A stretch of DNA of 11,538 bases from a bacterium (GCA_003230535.1 QIEW01000269.1:1-11538), one strand, 5' to 3'. Counted from the first letter of the stretch, positions 1-7,918 are shown. The notes: generated by a model from the letters alone, not told the origin. Numbers and translations are program-made.

Positions 1-8
1 TCCCCTAG

Positions 9-29
9 CCCCTCTTTTTCAAAGAGGGG
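9..29. repeat. perfect 9-bp stem-loop
   Basis: CCCCTCTTT (9-17) and AAAGAGGGG (21-29) are perfect inverted arms around a 3-nt loop. The hairpin lies at the window edge in noncoding DNA with no identifiable gene beside it. It may be a terminator for a gene outside the window or part of an intergenic repeat; no long T-run follows on either strand. Confidence 0.6.
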
Positions 30-86
30 AATGACCCAATTTTATATCGAACTCAGGTTAAATAAAACCTTTCCCCCTCACTCTAA

Positions 87-107
87 CTCTCCCCCCCCAG
101 GGGAGAG
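87..107. repeat. C/G-rich 8-bp stem-loop
   Basis: CTCTCCCC (87-94) pairs perfectly with GGGGAGAG (100-107) around a CCCCA loop. It sits in a C-rich stretch (about 70-110) that resembles simple intergenic repeats. No coding function is visible; the open frame that crosses it has no family-like sequence. Confidence 0.55.
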
Positions 108-153
108 AGGACTAAAAGACTTTATCAACCCATCAAATAAAAATGGATGCTCT

Positions 154-264
154 ACTAGTTATAAAATAACGGTCAAAAAACAAAATGGCTCATACAAATC
201 AGCGAAAACTCCCGCTATGGAAGCGACCAACTCCGAGCGTGTTTATGATCCCGAATTATTCGGG
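154..264. repeat. 111-bp dispersed repeat, copy A
   Basis: This block starting ACTAGTTATAAAATAACGG is nearly the same as 4615-4724. The first 47 or so bases are identical. The rest differs at a handful of positions plus one single-base length change near 224. It ends in a hairpin, CCCGAAT (250-256) with ATTCGGG (258-264). Copy A lies just past the 3' end of recG and copy B upstream of fhs, so the element is not tied to one gene position. No terminal inverted repeats or target duplication are clear. It could be a nonautonomous mobile element or a structured RNA/DNA repeat. Confidence 0.8.
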
Positions 265-277
265 CGCTAAAGGAGGG

Positions 278-2431
278 TTATTGCCGGGCTGTCTCCCATT
301 TCCTGTTAAGAGCGCATTTTATGGCTAGATGCTCCGGCTCTCTGAGCTGGGGGTCTTTTCTAATGGTATTGAATGCGGCCTCACGCGCCTTCTCTAATAG
401 ATGAGCATCCCGGATGATATTAGCTACTTTAAGCTCCGGCAGCCCGGCCTGCCGGGTTCCCAGGAACTCTCCCGGACCGCGTAGCCGCAAGTCCGCCTCG
501 GCAATGGCAAAACCATCCTGGGAGGTAAGCGCTACCTGGAGCCGTTCCCTGGCATCTTTCGATAATGGAGGGTGAGCCAGCAGAATACAGTAGGAGAGGA
601 TAGGCCCCCGCCCTACCCTGCCCCGCAGCTGATGCAATTGTGCCAGACCAAATCTCTCCGCATGCTCAATCACCATCACCGAAGCTGTGGGCACATCTAT
701 ACCTACCTCAATTACAGTGGTGGCTACCAGCATCTGGATCTGCCGTTGCCGGAATTTGATCATTACCTCATCCTTTTCCCGGCTGTTCATCCGACCATGC
801 ACCAGTCCTAATCGTAGATGAGAGAATACCTTAGTTTGAAGATGCTCAAACATCTCCACGGCTGCCTTTAGCTCCAGCTTCTCCGATTCCTCCACTAGAG
901 GATATACCAAAAACGCCTGTCCTCCAGCTTGAATTTGCTCCTCTAGGAAATGGTAAACTTTCTTCAGGTCCTGATCATAATAAAGCTTGGTCTCAATCGG
1001 CTTTCGGCCCGGGGGCAGCTCTGAGATCACGGACATTTCCAGGTCGCCGTAGACGGTAAGCGATAAGCTCCGCGGGATTGGGGTGGCGCTCATCGACAGC
1101 AGGTGAGGATGATAGACTTTGTTGCTTGGCCCGCGCACTTTTAACCCTTTAAAAATCAGGTCCATTCGCTGACGAACACCGAAACGGTGCTGCTCGTCTA
1201 TCACCGCCAGCCCTAGCTTAGCAAACCTCACTCCTTTCTGAATTAAGGCATGGGTGCCGACAACGATACTAACCCCACCGGAGGCAATCTGTGAAAGAGC
1301 TTCAGCTTTAACTTTAGGGCGGAGATTACCTTTTAGGAGCAGACATTGGAGGTCTAATTTTTCTAAGAAAGGTTTAATTGAGCTGAAATGCTGCTCGGCT
1401 AACACCTCAGTGGGGGCCATAATTGCCGCCTGGTAACCATTTTCCACCGCTACCAGCATCGAGATAAGCGCGACGATAGTTTTTCCGCTGCCTACATCGC
1501 CCTGAAGCAGACGGTGCATAGGCCGGCTTACCCGTAAATCCGTTTTGATCTCCGATAGTACCTTCTCCTGTGCCTTAGTGAGCTGGAAAGGCAGCATCTC
1601 CCGCAGCCGGCGCTCCAGAGTAGCGTTAGTCCGCATGGCTGTTCCGTGCCGCTGCTGGTTGTCTCTGCGGCGTTCGGCCAGCCCTAATTCCAGAAGATAT
1701 AGTTCCTCAAATACCAGGCGCCGATGTGCGGGGGATGTCCCGGAATTTAAGGCGGTAACATCTGCCGAAGTTTCCGGAAAATGGATTTCCTGTAATGCTT
1801 GCTGGAGGGAGATTAGGCCATGTTGCTTTTGGATATAGACCGGCAGGATATCCGGCATAATTGGGATGCCTTGCTCTAATATCCGTCTCATGAGTTCCCG
1901 AACAACTCTCTGAGGAAAACCTTCCGTCGCCGGATAAACCGGAACTACTCGCCCCATAGGGCTATCATCTTCAAATACATGGCCGTCGGTACTATCACCC
2001 TCTTCTTCCTCACCTAAAATTTCATATTCAGGATGATACATTTCCTTCCCAAAACGACTGTATTGGTTGTATTCTATCAGACCGTATAAGGCTGCCCGCA
2101 CACCTATTCGAAAGGTCTGTTTCATATATTTATAATTATATCTGAACCATTTGACAGAAATAAAACCCGTCTGATCATCTACAACTACCTCAAATATATG
2201 GCCATTACGTTTACGGGTGGTGATAACCTGAACAAGTTTAACTTCCCCAATAATCGTTTCTGTTTGGCCGACCCGGGCATCATGGATAGATATTATCCGG
2301 CTTCTGTCCTCATAGCGCCGGGGGATAAAAAGGCACGCCTCTTCTATAGTACTAACCCCCAGCTTGCCAAAGAGTCTGGCTTTGGCAGGCCCTATCCCTT
2401 TTACATATTGGATCGCTGTATCTGGTTGCAC
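278..2431 (-). CDS. recG: ATP-dependent DNA helicase RecG
   Basis: RecG is a superfamily 2 translocase that remodels stalled replication forks and branch-migrates Holliday junctions. The 717-aa protein starts with the family's wedge-domain opening (KGIGPAKA at about residues 11-18, then IPRRYEDRS). Helicase motifs appear in order: Walker A in LLQGDVGSGKT, DEQH in the AVIDEQHRFG block, MSATPIPR, and the motif VI region QLHQLRGRVGRG. A RecG-type C-terminus (FGLAQLHQLRG through LRLRGPGEFLGTRQAG) is complete. Length is slightly above the usual roughly 680-700 aa. The start is GTG (2431-2429); no good Shine-Dalgarno site is visible, but the N-terminus aligns with the family there. It follows fhs on the same strand, with a likely terminator and a double-hairpin repeat in between, so it is probably transcribed separately. 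Confidence 0.97.
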   Translation of the reverse strand: MQPDTAIQYVKGIGPAKARLFGKLGVSTIEEACLFIPRRYEDRSRIISIHDARVGQTETIIGEVKLVQVITTRKRNGHIFEVVVDDQTGFISVKWFRYNYKYMKQTFRIGVRAALYGLIEYNQYSRFGKEMYHPEYEILGEEEEGDSTDGHVFEDDSPMGRVVPVYPATEGFPQRVVRELMRRILEQGIPIMPDILPVYIQKQHGLISLQQALQEIHFPETSADVTALNSGTSPAHRRLVFEELYLLELGLAERRRDNQQRHGTAMRTNATLERRLREMLPFQLTKAQEKVLSEIKTDLRVSRPMHRLLQGDVGSGKTIVALISMLVAVENGYQAAIMAPTEVLAEQHFSSIKPFLEKLDLQCLLLKGNLRPKVKAEALSQIASGGVSIVVGTHALIQKGVRFAKLGLAVIDEQHRFGVRQRMDLIFKGLKVRGPSNKVYHPHLLSMSATPIPRSLSLTVYGDLEMSVISELPPGRKPIETKLYYDQDLKKVYHFLEEQIQAGGQAFLVYPLVEESEKLELKAAVEMFEHLQTKVFSHLRLGLVHGRMNSREKDEVMIKFRQRQIQMLVATTVIEVGIDVPTASVMVIEHAERFGLAQLHQLRGRVGRGPILSYCILLAHPPLSKDARERLQVALTSQDGFAIAEADLRLRGPGEFLGTRQAGLPELKVANIIRDAHLLEKAREAAFNTIRKDPQLREPEHLAIKCALNRKWETARQ

Positions 2432-2460
2432 TGCTTTAGAAAGTAGTTAAGGGGTTTAGA

Positions 2461-2577
2461 ACATTTTAAAGTACCGTTTGTGATTTTTTTGGTTCATCCG
2501 GTTTTTTGTGCAGTCAGGTCATCAGACCTGACTGGGGTTTTATGTGGTGTCAGATTTTCTGAATCTGACACCACATA
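2461..2577. repeat. double-hairpin dispersed repeat, copy 1
   Basis: The block opens with ACATTTTAAAGTA (2461-2473) and carries two strong stem-loops. The first is AGTCAGGTC (2512-2520) with GACCTGACT (2525-2533). The second is a perfect 16-bp stem, 2541-2556 with 2562-2577, containing GGTGTCAGATT. The same opening and the same two stems recur at 7945-8041 with different loops and a different spacer. Copy 1 lies between fhs and recG, directly upstream of the recG start, so it sits in the recG leader or promoter region. Confidence 0.8.
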
Positions 2578-2650
2578 TACATATAAAATTTATGTCAAAC
2601 TCACGGTAGGTTAAGGTAATAAATGCAGTATGTTATTCCATTAACGTTAA

Positions 2651-2692
2651 GAAAACACAAAAGGCAGGAGAATGTAAACCCCTGCCCTTGTG
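2651..2692 (-). terminator. likely rho-independent terminator of fhs
   Basis: Read on the minus strand, just after the fhs stop, CACAAGGGCAGG (2692-2681) can pair with CCTGCCTTTTGTG (2668-2656). The stem has a small bulge and an 8-12 nt loop. The T-rich run TTTTGTGTTTTC follows. Position and shape fit an intrinsic terminator. The nearby TTAACGTTAA (2641-2650) is a perfect 10-bp palindrome of unknown role. Confidence 0.55.
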
Positions 2693-2714
2693 GTTATTAA
2701 GCGCAATAGATAAT

Positions 2715-4256
2715 TTAGAAGAGCCCTTTTACTTTGCCGGTATCCACATCTACATCTATCCGCCGGTATGCGGGGTTTGAGCAGGTTCCCGGCATCAGCT
2801 TAATAGCGCCGGCAATGGGCACTACAAAACCTGCGCCTTTATAAGTCAGAATATCCCGAAGATTGAGCCTCCAATTCTTGGGAGCGCCTTTTATGCTGGG
2901 ATTATCGGTTAATGACAGATGGGTTTTCACCATGCAGATTCCCAGTTTTGCAATCTCAGGATCAGCTTCCATCGCTTTGGCTTTCGCCAGCGCATCCGGG
3001 GTGTAATCCACCCCATCCGCCCCGTAAACCTCCCTGGCAATCAAGTCTATGCGATCTCTCAACGGGACGCTGAGTTCATAGAGGAACTTAAAGTGGTTAG
3101 TCTCTTCGCAAGCATCAACTACCGCATCGGCCAGCTCCAAGGCGCCCTCGCCGCCCTTTTCCCAGTGACGGGATAAGGCGACACGCGCGCCAGCAGCCTC
3201 GGCTATTCTGCGAACCGCCGATATTTCAGCATTTGTGTCTGTGTAAAAAGCGTTAATACAAACCACCGGGTTAATACCAGCTTTCTTAACCACATTGATA
3301 ATATGCGCCAGGTTACTGGCTGCCCCGGCTTCCACCCAGCCGACATTTTCCCCCTTATACTCTTCCGGCAGTGGATGTCCCGGTACGGGGACAGGAGCTC
3401 CGCCGTGGCATTTTAACGCTCTGATGGTAGCTACTACAACCGCTGCATTCGGGGTCTTTCCTGAGAAACGACACTTTAGGTTCCAGAACTTTTCGAATCC
3501 GATATCAGCGCCGAATCCCGATTCGGTTACATGGTAGTCACCCAACTTAAGCCCGATTCTGTCGGCTATGATTGAGGATTGCCCGATGGCAATGTTGGCA
3601 AAAGGTCCGGCATGGACAAATACCGGTTGACCTTCAATAGTTTGCATCAGGTTGGGATTAATGGCGTCCACCATCCAGGCGGTCATGGCGCCGTCAACTT
3701 CCAAGTCGGCTGTGGTAACAGGTCTCCCGGTTTTATCATAGGCCACCACAATCTGCGACATACGCTTACGCATATCTTTTAAATCCTTGGCCACAGACAA
3801 AATTGCCATGATCTCTGAGGATACGGCTATGGCAAATCCGGATTCCATCATAAAGCCGTCCATCTTACCGCCCAACCCCATAACAATATGCCGGAGGGCT
3901 TGGGCACAAAAATCAAGGATCCATTTCATCTCCACTCTTCTGGGATCAATATTTAGGCGTTTCAAATTTCTTTTGGCCAACTGGGCATCGTTATAATTGA
4001 ACTCATGCTGCATCCTGGAAGTGAGCGCTACCATAGCCAGATTGTGAGCGTTCATAATGGCATTGATATCTCCGGTCAGTCCCAAGGAAAACGGAGTAAG
4101 CGGAATACATTGAGAGAGCCCGCCGCCGGCGGCAGAGCCTTTAATATTCATGGTCGGCCCGCCGGAGGGCTGCCGGATAGCGCCTACCACATTTTTCCCT
4201 CTTTTACCTAAACCCTGGATCAGCCCTATGGTAGTGGTGGATTTTCCTTCGCCCAA
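2715..4256 (-). pseudogene. fhs: formate-tetrahydrofolate ligase, main part, out of frame with its N-terminus
   Basis: Formate-tetrahydrofolate ligase makes 10-formyl-THF from formate, THF and ATP, and is a key step of folate C1 and Wood-Ljungdahl metabolism. This 513-codon frame holds nearly all of the enzyme: the P-loop GEGKSTTT, the [21 protein letters not shown]-region, [27 protein letters not shown], and the C-terminal [17 protein letters not shown]. Homologous sequence extends upstream to about 4277 (IAITPTPL), but no ATG exists in this frame before a TGA. The only nearby candidate start is TTG (4256-4254), which has no Shine-Dalgarno site. The missing N-terminus is encoded in another frame at 4274-4468. 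The rest is undamaged over its whole length, so either the mutation is recent or the sequence has an error. Confidence 0.9.
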
Positions 4257-4273
4257 CGGAGTGGGAGTAATGG

Positions 4274-4468
4274 CTATTTGGCATCATTCTTGTCACCTAA
4301 CCGATTAAGAACTTTCATATAATCTACTTTACCGACATAATGTCCATGGGGCAGCAACTCGTCCTTTTCCAAACCCAGCTCATCGGCAATCTGATAGACT
4401 TTCTTCATACGGGTTTCAGCTTCTTCCGCTATTTCCCAATCTGCATGCTTAGTAGGATCCAAGGCCAT
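4274..4468 (-). pseudogene. fhs: N-terminal piece of formate-tetrahydrofolate ligase
   Basis: This 64-codon frame (MALDPTKHADWEIAEEAE...) is the normal opening of the long bacterial Fhs form. It has a good Shine-Dalgarno AGGAGGAG (4482-4475) 6 nt before the ATG. It ends at TAG (4276-4274) just where the family normally continues with a short strand of the YIDVT type leading into [10 protein letters not shown]. In the sequence, codons GAT GCC AAA run into TAG, and the other frame resumes with ATA GCC ATT ACT CCC. Several residues appear to be missing as well as the frame being changed, which fits a short deletion better than a single-base slip. The whole gene is 2715-4468, about 584 readable codons. 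Confidence 0.85.
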
Positions 4469-4474
4469 ATTTTA

Positions 4475-4522
4475 CTCCTCCTGTTTAAGTCCAAATTGTA
4501 TTGTGTTGAAATATCTGCTCAA
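4475..4522 (-). promoter_or_regulatory. predicted sigma-70-type promoter and RBS of fhs
   Basis: On the minus strand TTGAGC (4522-4517) and TACAAT (4500-4495) lie 16 bp apart and resemble -35 and -10 boxes. The -10 box is followed about 12 nt later by AGGAGGAG (4482-4475) and the fhs ATG. The leader would be only about 20 nt. The call rests on pattern match alone. Confidence 0.4.
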
Positions 4523-4614
4523 TATAACAAATTAGCACAGACCTTAAATAGAACAGCATTTACCCGGATTATTCATAAATCTACGGCAAACATTAATAAT
4601 GTTGTTTAAATACA

Positions 4615-4724
4615 ACTAGTTATAAAATAACGGTCAAAAAACAAAATGGCTCATACAAATTACCGAAAACTTCCGCTATGGAAGCGACCAACGGGAGCGT
4701 ATTTATGATCCCGAATTGTTCGGG
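4615..4724. repeat. 111-bp dispersed repeat, copy B
   Basis: This is the second copy of the element at 154-264, in the same orientation. It starts at ACTAGTTATAAAATAACGG and ends in the hairpin CCCGAAT-t-GTTCGGG (4710-4724), where one arm base has changed to a G-T pair, keeping the stem. The inner CGCT/AGCG pair around 4672-4686 is also kept. Flanking sequence on both sides differs from copy A, which fixes the repeat ends to within a few bases. Confidence 0.8.
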
Positions 4725-5063
4725 TTTAGAATAGCAAAATGACTAAAAAGTGTCAAAACATTTTTGAAAATTTGATGGTGTCGTAAAAAGTTAAGCAGCG
4801 ACAAAAGTCAGTTTTGACCATTCGAGATAAAATGGCGTTATATGTGAGGTAGTTAAGTCGATAATTGTACGGAAATAGTCTAAAAATACACAGAAGTTCG
4901 AGATCTGAGGGTATCAATTAGAAGCAAACAGCCCTGTTTTAGATGAGGATATGACTTGATTTTTATAGCCAAGCAGCGTAGGATATGAAATGTAAGATGA
5001 TAGATTACTGAGGGATATTCTATTCCATTTAGGTGTTGGATATCGGAAGAGGCGGCTTGTGTA
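4725..5063. other. AT-rich intergenic stretch, no gene seen
   Basis: This 339-bp stretch separates the divergent fhs and thpR genes. Short open frames on both strands show no family-like sequence. A weak promoter pattern for thpR is present: TTGATT (4956-4961) with TAGGAT (4979-4984) at 17-bp spacing, 4 of 6 matches in the -10 box. A short inverted pair GTCA-GTTT-TGAC occurs near 4808-4819. Nothing else can be supported. Confidence 0.4.
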
Positions 5064-5639
5064 GTGGAACAGACAAGTACCATCCGAACATTTGCGGCCA
5101 TAAAAATACCTGAGGAACTTCAAAATAAGCTCGGTTCTATTCAGAATGAATTAAAAACGATACCTGGCCGAATTACCTGGGTTGCTCCTGAAAACATACA
5201 TCTTACTTTAAAGTTTTTAGGCGAGGTAGAAGGTAGGAAGCTGGATAAAATAACCCGGGAGCTAAACAAGGCGTCGGAAGTATGCAGTCCTTTTATGCTG
5301 GAATTCACTGAACTAGGGGCATTTCCTAACCTGGAGCGGCCCAGAGTGATCTGGATAGGAATATCGGGTAATGAACAACTACACCGGCTTCAACGGGAGG
5401 TGGAACAACGCCTGCGAAAATGCGGGTTTGCACCGGAGAGCAAGCGGTTTAGTCCGCATCTTACTTTGGGGCGTATCCGCAGCCTTAAGGATCGGCCAAT
5501 GTTGAGGACTGCTGTCTCTTCTGTGCGGTTACCTGAGTTGGAAGAGTTTCGGATCGATAATATTTATTTAATGAGGAGTCAACTCCGGCCGGATGGTCCA
5601 TGGTACACTAAGCTGGCGGTTATTCCACTCGCCGGTTAA
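5064..5639 (+). CDS. thpR: RNA 2',3'-cyclic phosphodiesterase ThpR (2'-5' RNA ligase family)
   Basis: The 191-aa protein belongs to the 2H phosphoesterase superfamily. It carries both signature HxTx motifs, H46-L-T48 (in IHLTLKFLG) and H132-L-T134 (in [10 protein letters not shown]), which form the active site that hydrolyses 2',3'-cyclic phosphate ends of RNA. Length is typical. The family-like start [11 protein letters not shown] follows a GTG codon (5064); the upstream purine stretch GGAAGAGG is a weak, distant ribosome site, so the exact start is less certain. recA follows after 19 nt. A thpR-recA pair is a gene order I know from several bacterial groups, usually with cinA upstream; cinA is absent here. 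Confidence 0.92.
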   Translation: MEQTSTIRTFAAIKIPEELQNKLGSIQNELKTIPGRITWVAPENIHLTLKFLGEVEGRKLDKITRELNKASEVCSPFMLEFTELGAFPNLERPRVIWIGISGNEQLHRLQREVEQRLRKCGFAPESKRFSPHLTLGRIRSLKDRPMLRTAVSSVRLPELEEFRIDNIYLMRSQLRPDGPWYTKLAVIPLAG

Positions 5640-5658
5640 ATTTAAGGAGGAGTATGTT

Positions 5659-6711
5659 GTGGCTGAGGCGTCAAGAAATCCTGTGGCGGCAAAGAATAAG
5701 GTAGATAAAATAGATAAGGGGAAAGCCCTGGAATCGGCCTTATTCCAGATTGAGAAGCAATTTGGAGCGGGTTCTATCATGCGTCTTGGACAGAAGGGAG
5801 CGGCGCTTAATGTGCCGGTAATTAGCACTTCCTCTTTAGCCCTTGATGCTGCCTTAGGCATTGGGGGGGTTCCCAGGGGCCGGGTGATGGAAATATACGG
5901 TCCGGAAGCCTCCGGTAAAACCACTCTGGCGTTGCATATTGTGGCTGAGGCCCAGAAAGCCGACGGGATTGTGGCCTTCATTGATGCTGAACATGCTTTG
6001 GACCCCGCTTACAGCCGCAACCTGGGGGTAAATATAGATGAGCTGCTGATTTCTCAGCCGGACAGCGGCGAGCAGGCGTTGGAGATTGCTGAAACATTGG
6101 TGCGGAGCGAGGCGGTAGACGTGGTGGTCGTGGATTCGGTGGCGGCGCTGGTGCCGAGGGCGGAATTGGCGGGAGATATGGGTGACGCCCAAATAGGACT
6201 ACAGGCCCGTCTCATGTCCCAGGCATTGCGTAAACTAACCGGCGCAGTCTCCAGATCAAAAACATGTTTGCTTTTTATTAACCAGGTTCGGGAAAGAATT
6301 GGCGGCTCACCATACAGTAATCCCGAGGTCACTACCGGTGGCCGGGCGCTCAAATTCTACGCTTCCTTACGGATGGAAATCCGCAGGATTGCCGCTATCA
6401 AGGATGGTCAGAATATAATAGGCGCCCGAGCCCGCGTAAAGGTGGTTAAAAATAAACTGGCGCCTCCGTTCAAAGAAGCTGAATTTGATATTATCTACGG
6501 CGCTGGTATCAACCGGCTGGGCGATCTATTAGATACGGCGTGCAAATGGAATCTGGTGGAGAGAGTTGGTTCCTGGTTTTCCTATGGTGAGACGCGCTTA
6601 GGTCAGGGAAGGGAGAACGCCAAGCGCTTCATGAAAGAAAACCCGAAAATTATAGCAGAGCTGACTAAGAAAATGCGCGACCAAATTGCTGCTAAAGCGC
6701 GCCCAAGTTAA
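5659..6711 (+). CDS. recA: recombinase RecA
   Basis: RecA forms filaments on single-stranded DNA, catalyses strand exchange and triggers LexA self-cleavage. The 350-aa protein has Walker [10 protein letters not shown] (residues 81-89), Walker B in [18 protein letters not shown], the L2-region [27 protein letters not shown], and the C-terminal domain ending in basic residues rather than a long acidic tail. I chose the GTG at 5659 because AAGGAGG (5644-5650) lies 8 nt upstream; a longer in-frame extension to 5593 overlaps thpR and has no family similarity. The residues before the core (about the first 25) are rich in Lys and Ala and longer than in E. coli RecA. No LexA box was identified upstream. 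The next gene starts one base after the recA stop. Confidence 0.97.
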   Translation: MAEASRNPVAAKNKVDKIDKGKALESALFQIEKQFGAGSIMRLGQKGAALNVPVISTSSLALDAALGIGGVPRGRVMEIYGPEASGKTTLALHIVAEAQKADGIVAFIDAEHALDPAYSRNLGVNIDELLISQPDSGEQALEIAETLVRSEAVDVVVVDSVAALVPRAELAGDMGDAQIGLQARLMSQALRKLTGAVSRSKTCLLFINQVRERIGGSPYSNPEVTTGGRALKFYASLRMEIRRIAAIKDGQNIIGARARVKVVKNKLAPPFKEAEFDIIYGAGINRLGDLLDTACKWNLVERVGSWFSYGETRLGQGRENAKRFMKENPKIIAELTKKMRDQIAAKARPS

Positions 6712-6712
6712 A

Positions 6713-7546
6713 GTGATCTCTGGAAATTTGCAAAATACATCTGTTGGCCTGATCGGCTGTGGAACCATAGGAAATTTTTTAGCTCGGAAGATAGAGTGCT
6801 GGCCTCAAGTAAACTTAGCGGCGCTGGCTGACCTTGTCTCCAGCCGGGCCGCAGGGTTGGTTCGCCGGCTCTCCTGTTCCCCTCAAGTCCTTTCGCCAGC
6901 CGAGCTTATCTCCTGTGCGGATCTGATTATCGAGGCAGCCAGCGCTGATCTGGTTCCTGAGATACTGCCGCTTATTCTTGAGCAAGGCAAGAAAATAGTG
7001 GTGATGAGTGTCGGGGGGTTGCTGAGGTTGGAACCGGAGGTGTGGGCCAGACTGTCTACCGCTGGTCAAATATATATTCCATCAGGGGCCCTGGCGGGTT
7101 TGGATGCCGCCAGAGCGGCCTGTTTAGGCAAGCTTTCCTCAGTTACTCTTACTACTCGTAAACCGCCGCCGGCCTTAGCGGGCGCTCCATATTTGGAAAA
7201 GAAGGGGATAAGGCTCGACCAGCTCAGTCAACCAACGCTGTTGTTTGACGGGAACGCTCGGGAGGCAGCTTTAGGTTTCCCGAAAAATATAAATGTAGCT
7301 GCCGCCTTAAGTCTTGCTACATTGGGGCCGGAGGAGACCCGAGTTAGAATAGTGGCCGATCCTGCTATTAAAGTTAATATTCATCAGATAGAACTGGAAG
7401 GGGATTTTGGCCGGATTGTTACCAGTACCGAGAATGCGCCCTTTCCATTAAACCCCAAAACTAGTTATCTGGCTGCCTTGTCCGCTTTAGCCACAGCCAC
7501 CTTAAAGCAGATTCTTTTTCCATCTCCATTATCTATACTGCCCTAG
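6713..7546 (+). CDS. nadX: aspartate dehydrogenase-like protein (NadX family)
   Basis: L-aspartate dehydrogenase oxidises aspartate to iminoaspartate with NAD(P), the first step of NAD synthesis in organisms using it instead of NadB. The protein has an N-terminal Rossmann fold, GLIGCGTIGNF (residues 12-22), SADLIIEAAS-like strand sequence, and VMSVGGLL. The C-terminal family domain contains IPSGALAGLDA, GFPKNINVAAALSLA, IVADPAIKVNIHQIELEG and TSTENAPFPLNPKTS. GTG at 6713, one base after the recA TAA, gives 277 aa. A TTG at 6686 inside recA would add nine residues without family support. Neither has a clear Shine-Dalgarno site, so coupling to recA translation is likely. The stop codon lies inside the end of a MITE-like repeat. 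nadX is not a usual partner of recA. Confidence 0.88.
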   Translation: MISGNLQNTSVGLIGCGTIGNFLARKIECWPQVNLAALADLVSSRAAGLVRRLSCSPQVLSPAELISCADLIIEAASADLVPEILPLILEQGKKIVVMSVGGLLRLEPEVWARLSTAGQIYIPSGALAGLDAARAACLGKLSSVTLTTRKPPPALAGAPYLEKKGIRLDQLSQPTLLFDGNAREAALGFPKNINVAAALSLATLGPEETRVRIVADPAIKVNIHQIELEGDFGRIVTSTENAPFPLNPKTSYLAALSALATATLKQILFPSPLSILP

Positions 7547-7663
7547 TGTCGTGTCACGCTTGTCATGGCGGACTTGATCCGGCATCCAAACCATTCTGGA
7601 TTCCTGCCTCCGCAGGAATGACAACCTTTAGTTATACGACATATTAGAGTTGACACGACACTA
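7544..7663. mobile_element. 120-bp MITE-like element in the nadX stop codon
   Basis: Perfect 14-bp inverted ends CTAGTGTCGTGTCA (7543-7556) and TGACACGACACTAG (7651-7664) bound the element. Flanking bases can be read as a TA duplication (7544-7545, 7662-7663), as in IS630/Tc1-mariner-type insertions, or as a CTAG duplication. Inside, TGTCAT (7561-7566) pairs with ATGACA (7618-7623), and ATTCCTGC (7600-7607) pairs with GCAGGAAT (7612-7619). There is no transposase gene, so it would be nonautonomous. Removing one element copy leaves CCC TAG C, so the nadX stop is the same with or without it. Confidence 0.7.
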
Positions 7664-7710
7664 GCTTAAGAGTAATACCAAGCTGCCTTCAAAGTATAAA
7701 CTAATTATCT

Positions 7711-7869
7711 TTGATCTTTCGAGCCTCTTGCAAAAGTGCCAGGGCGGTGGCCCTGGCCTACCCTATACGGGTAGTGTTGGGGCCACTGCCCCAACATATA
7801 GTATGGCTATAACTTCTTTAAAATTACTTTTGCAAAAGGTTCTTTCTATAATAAGTTTTTTGATCTTTC
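7711..7869. repeat. triple-hairpin element within an inverted repeat
   Basis: Outer arms 7722-7737 and 7826-7841 pair at 14 of 16 positions around the core TTGCAAAAGT. Inside are three adjacent perfect hairpins: GCCAGGGC/GCCCTGGC (7738-7757, loop GGTG), CTACCC/GGGTAG (7758-7774, loop TATAC), and TGTTGGGGC/GCCCCAACA (7775-7796, loop CACT). The direct repeat TTGATCTTTC stands on both sides (7711-7720 and 7860-7869), possibly a target duplication. No coding frame is convincing. It may be a nonautonomous mobile element or a structured RNA. Confidence 0.65.
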
Positions 7870-7870
7870 A

Positions 7871-7918
7871 AGGGCAGCGGCGCCCTGTTTTAGTTTCGGC
7901 CTGAGACAGGCCGAAACT
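7871..7918. repeat. two stem-loops, one with a perfect 12-bp stem
   Basis: AGGGC (7871-7875) pairs with GCCCT (7882-7886). AGTTTCGGCCTG (7892-7903) pairs perfectly with CAGGCCGAAACT (7907-7918) around a 3-nt loop. The second could stop transcription coming from nadX, but the bases after it (ACTATATG) are not a T-run, so a terminator role is not supported. Confidence 0.6.

Noticed and set aside
31-270. 79-codon open frame on the plus strand
   Set aside because: It runs through the C-rich hairpin and the 111-bp repeat, has no family-like sequence or ribosome site, and copy B of the repeat does not keep the frame.
2593-2598. Perfect TTGACA on the minus strand upstream of recG as a -35 box
   Set aside because: No acceptable -10 box lies 16-18 bp downstream; that position is taken by the stem of the double-hairpin repeat (TGTGGT).
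4274-4285. Programmed frameshift joining the two fhs pieces
   Set aside because: There is no slippery heptamer in the right phase, and several conserved residues are missing at the join, so a deletion explains the data better.
5593-5658. 22-codon N-terminal extension of recA
   Set aside because: It overlaps thpR in another frame, lacks family similarity, and the AAGGAGG site clearly points to GTG 5659.
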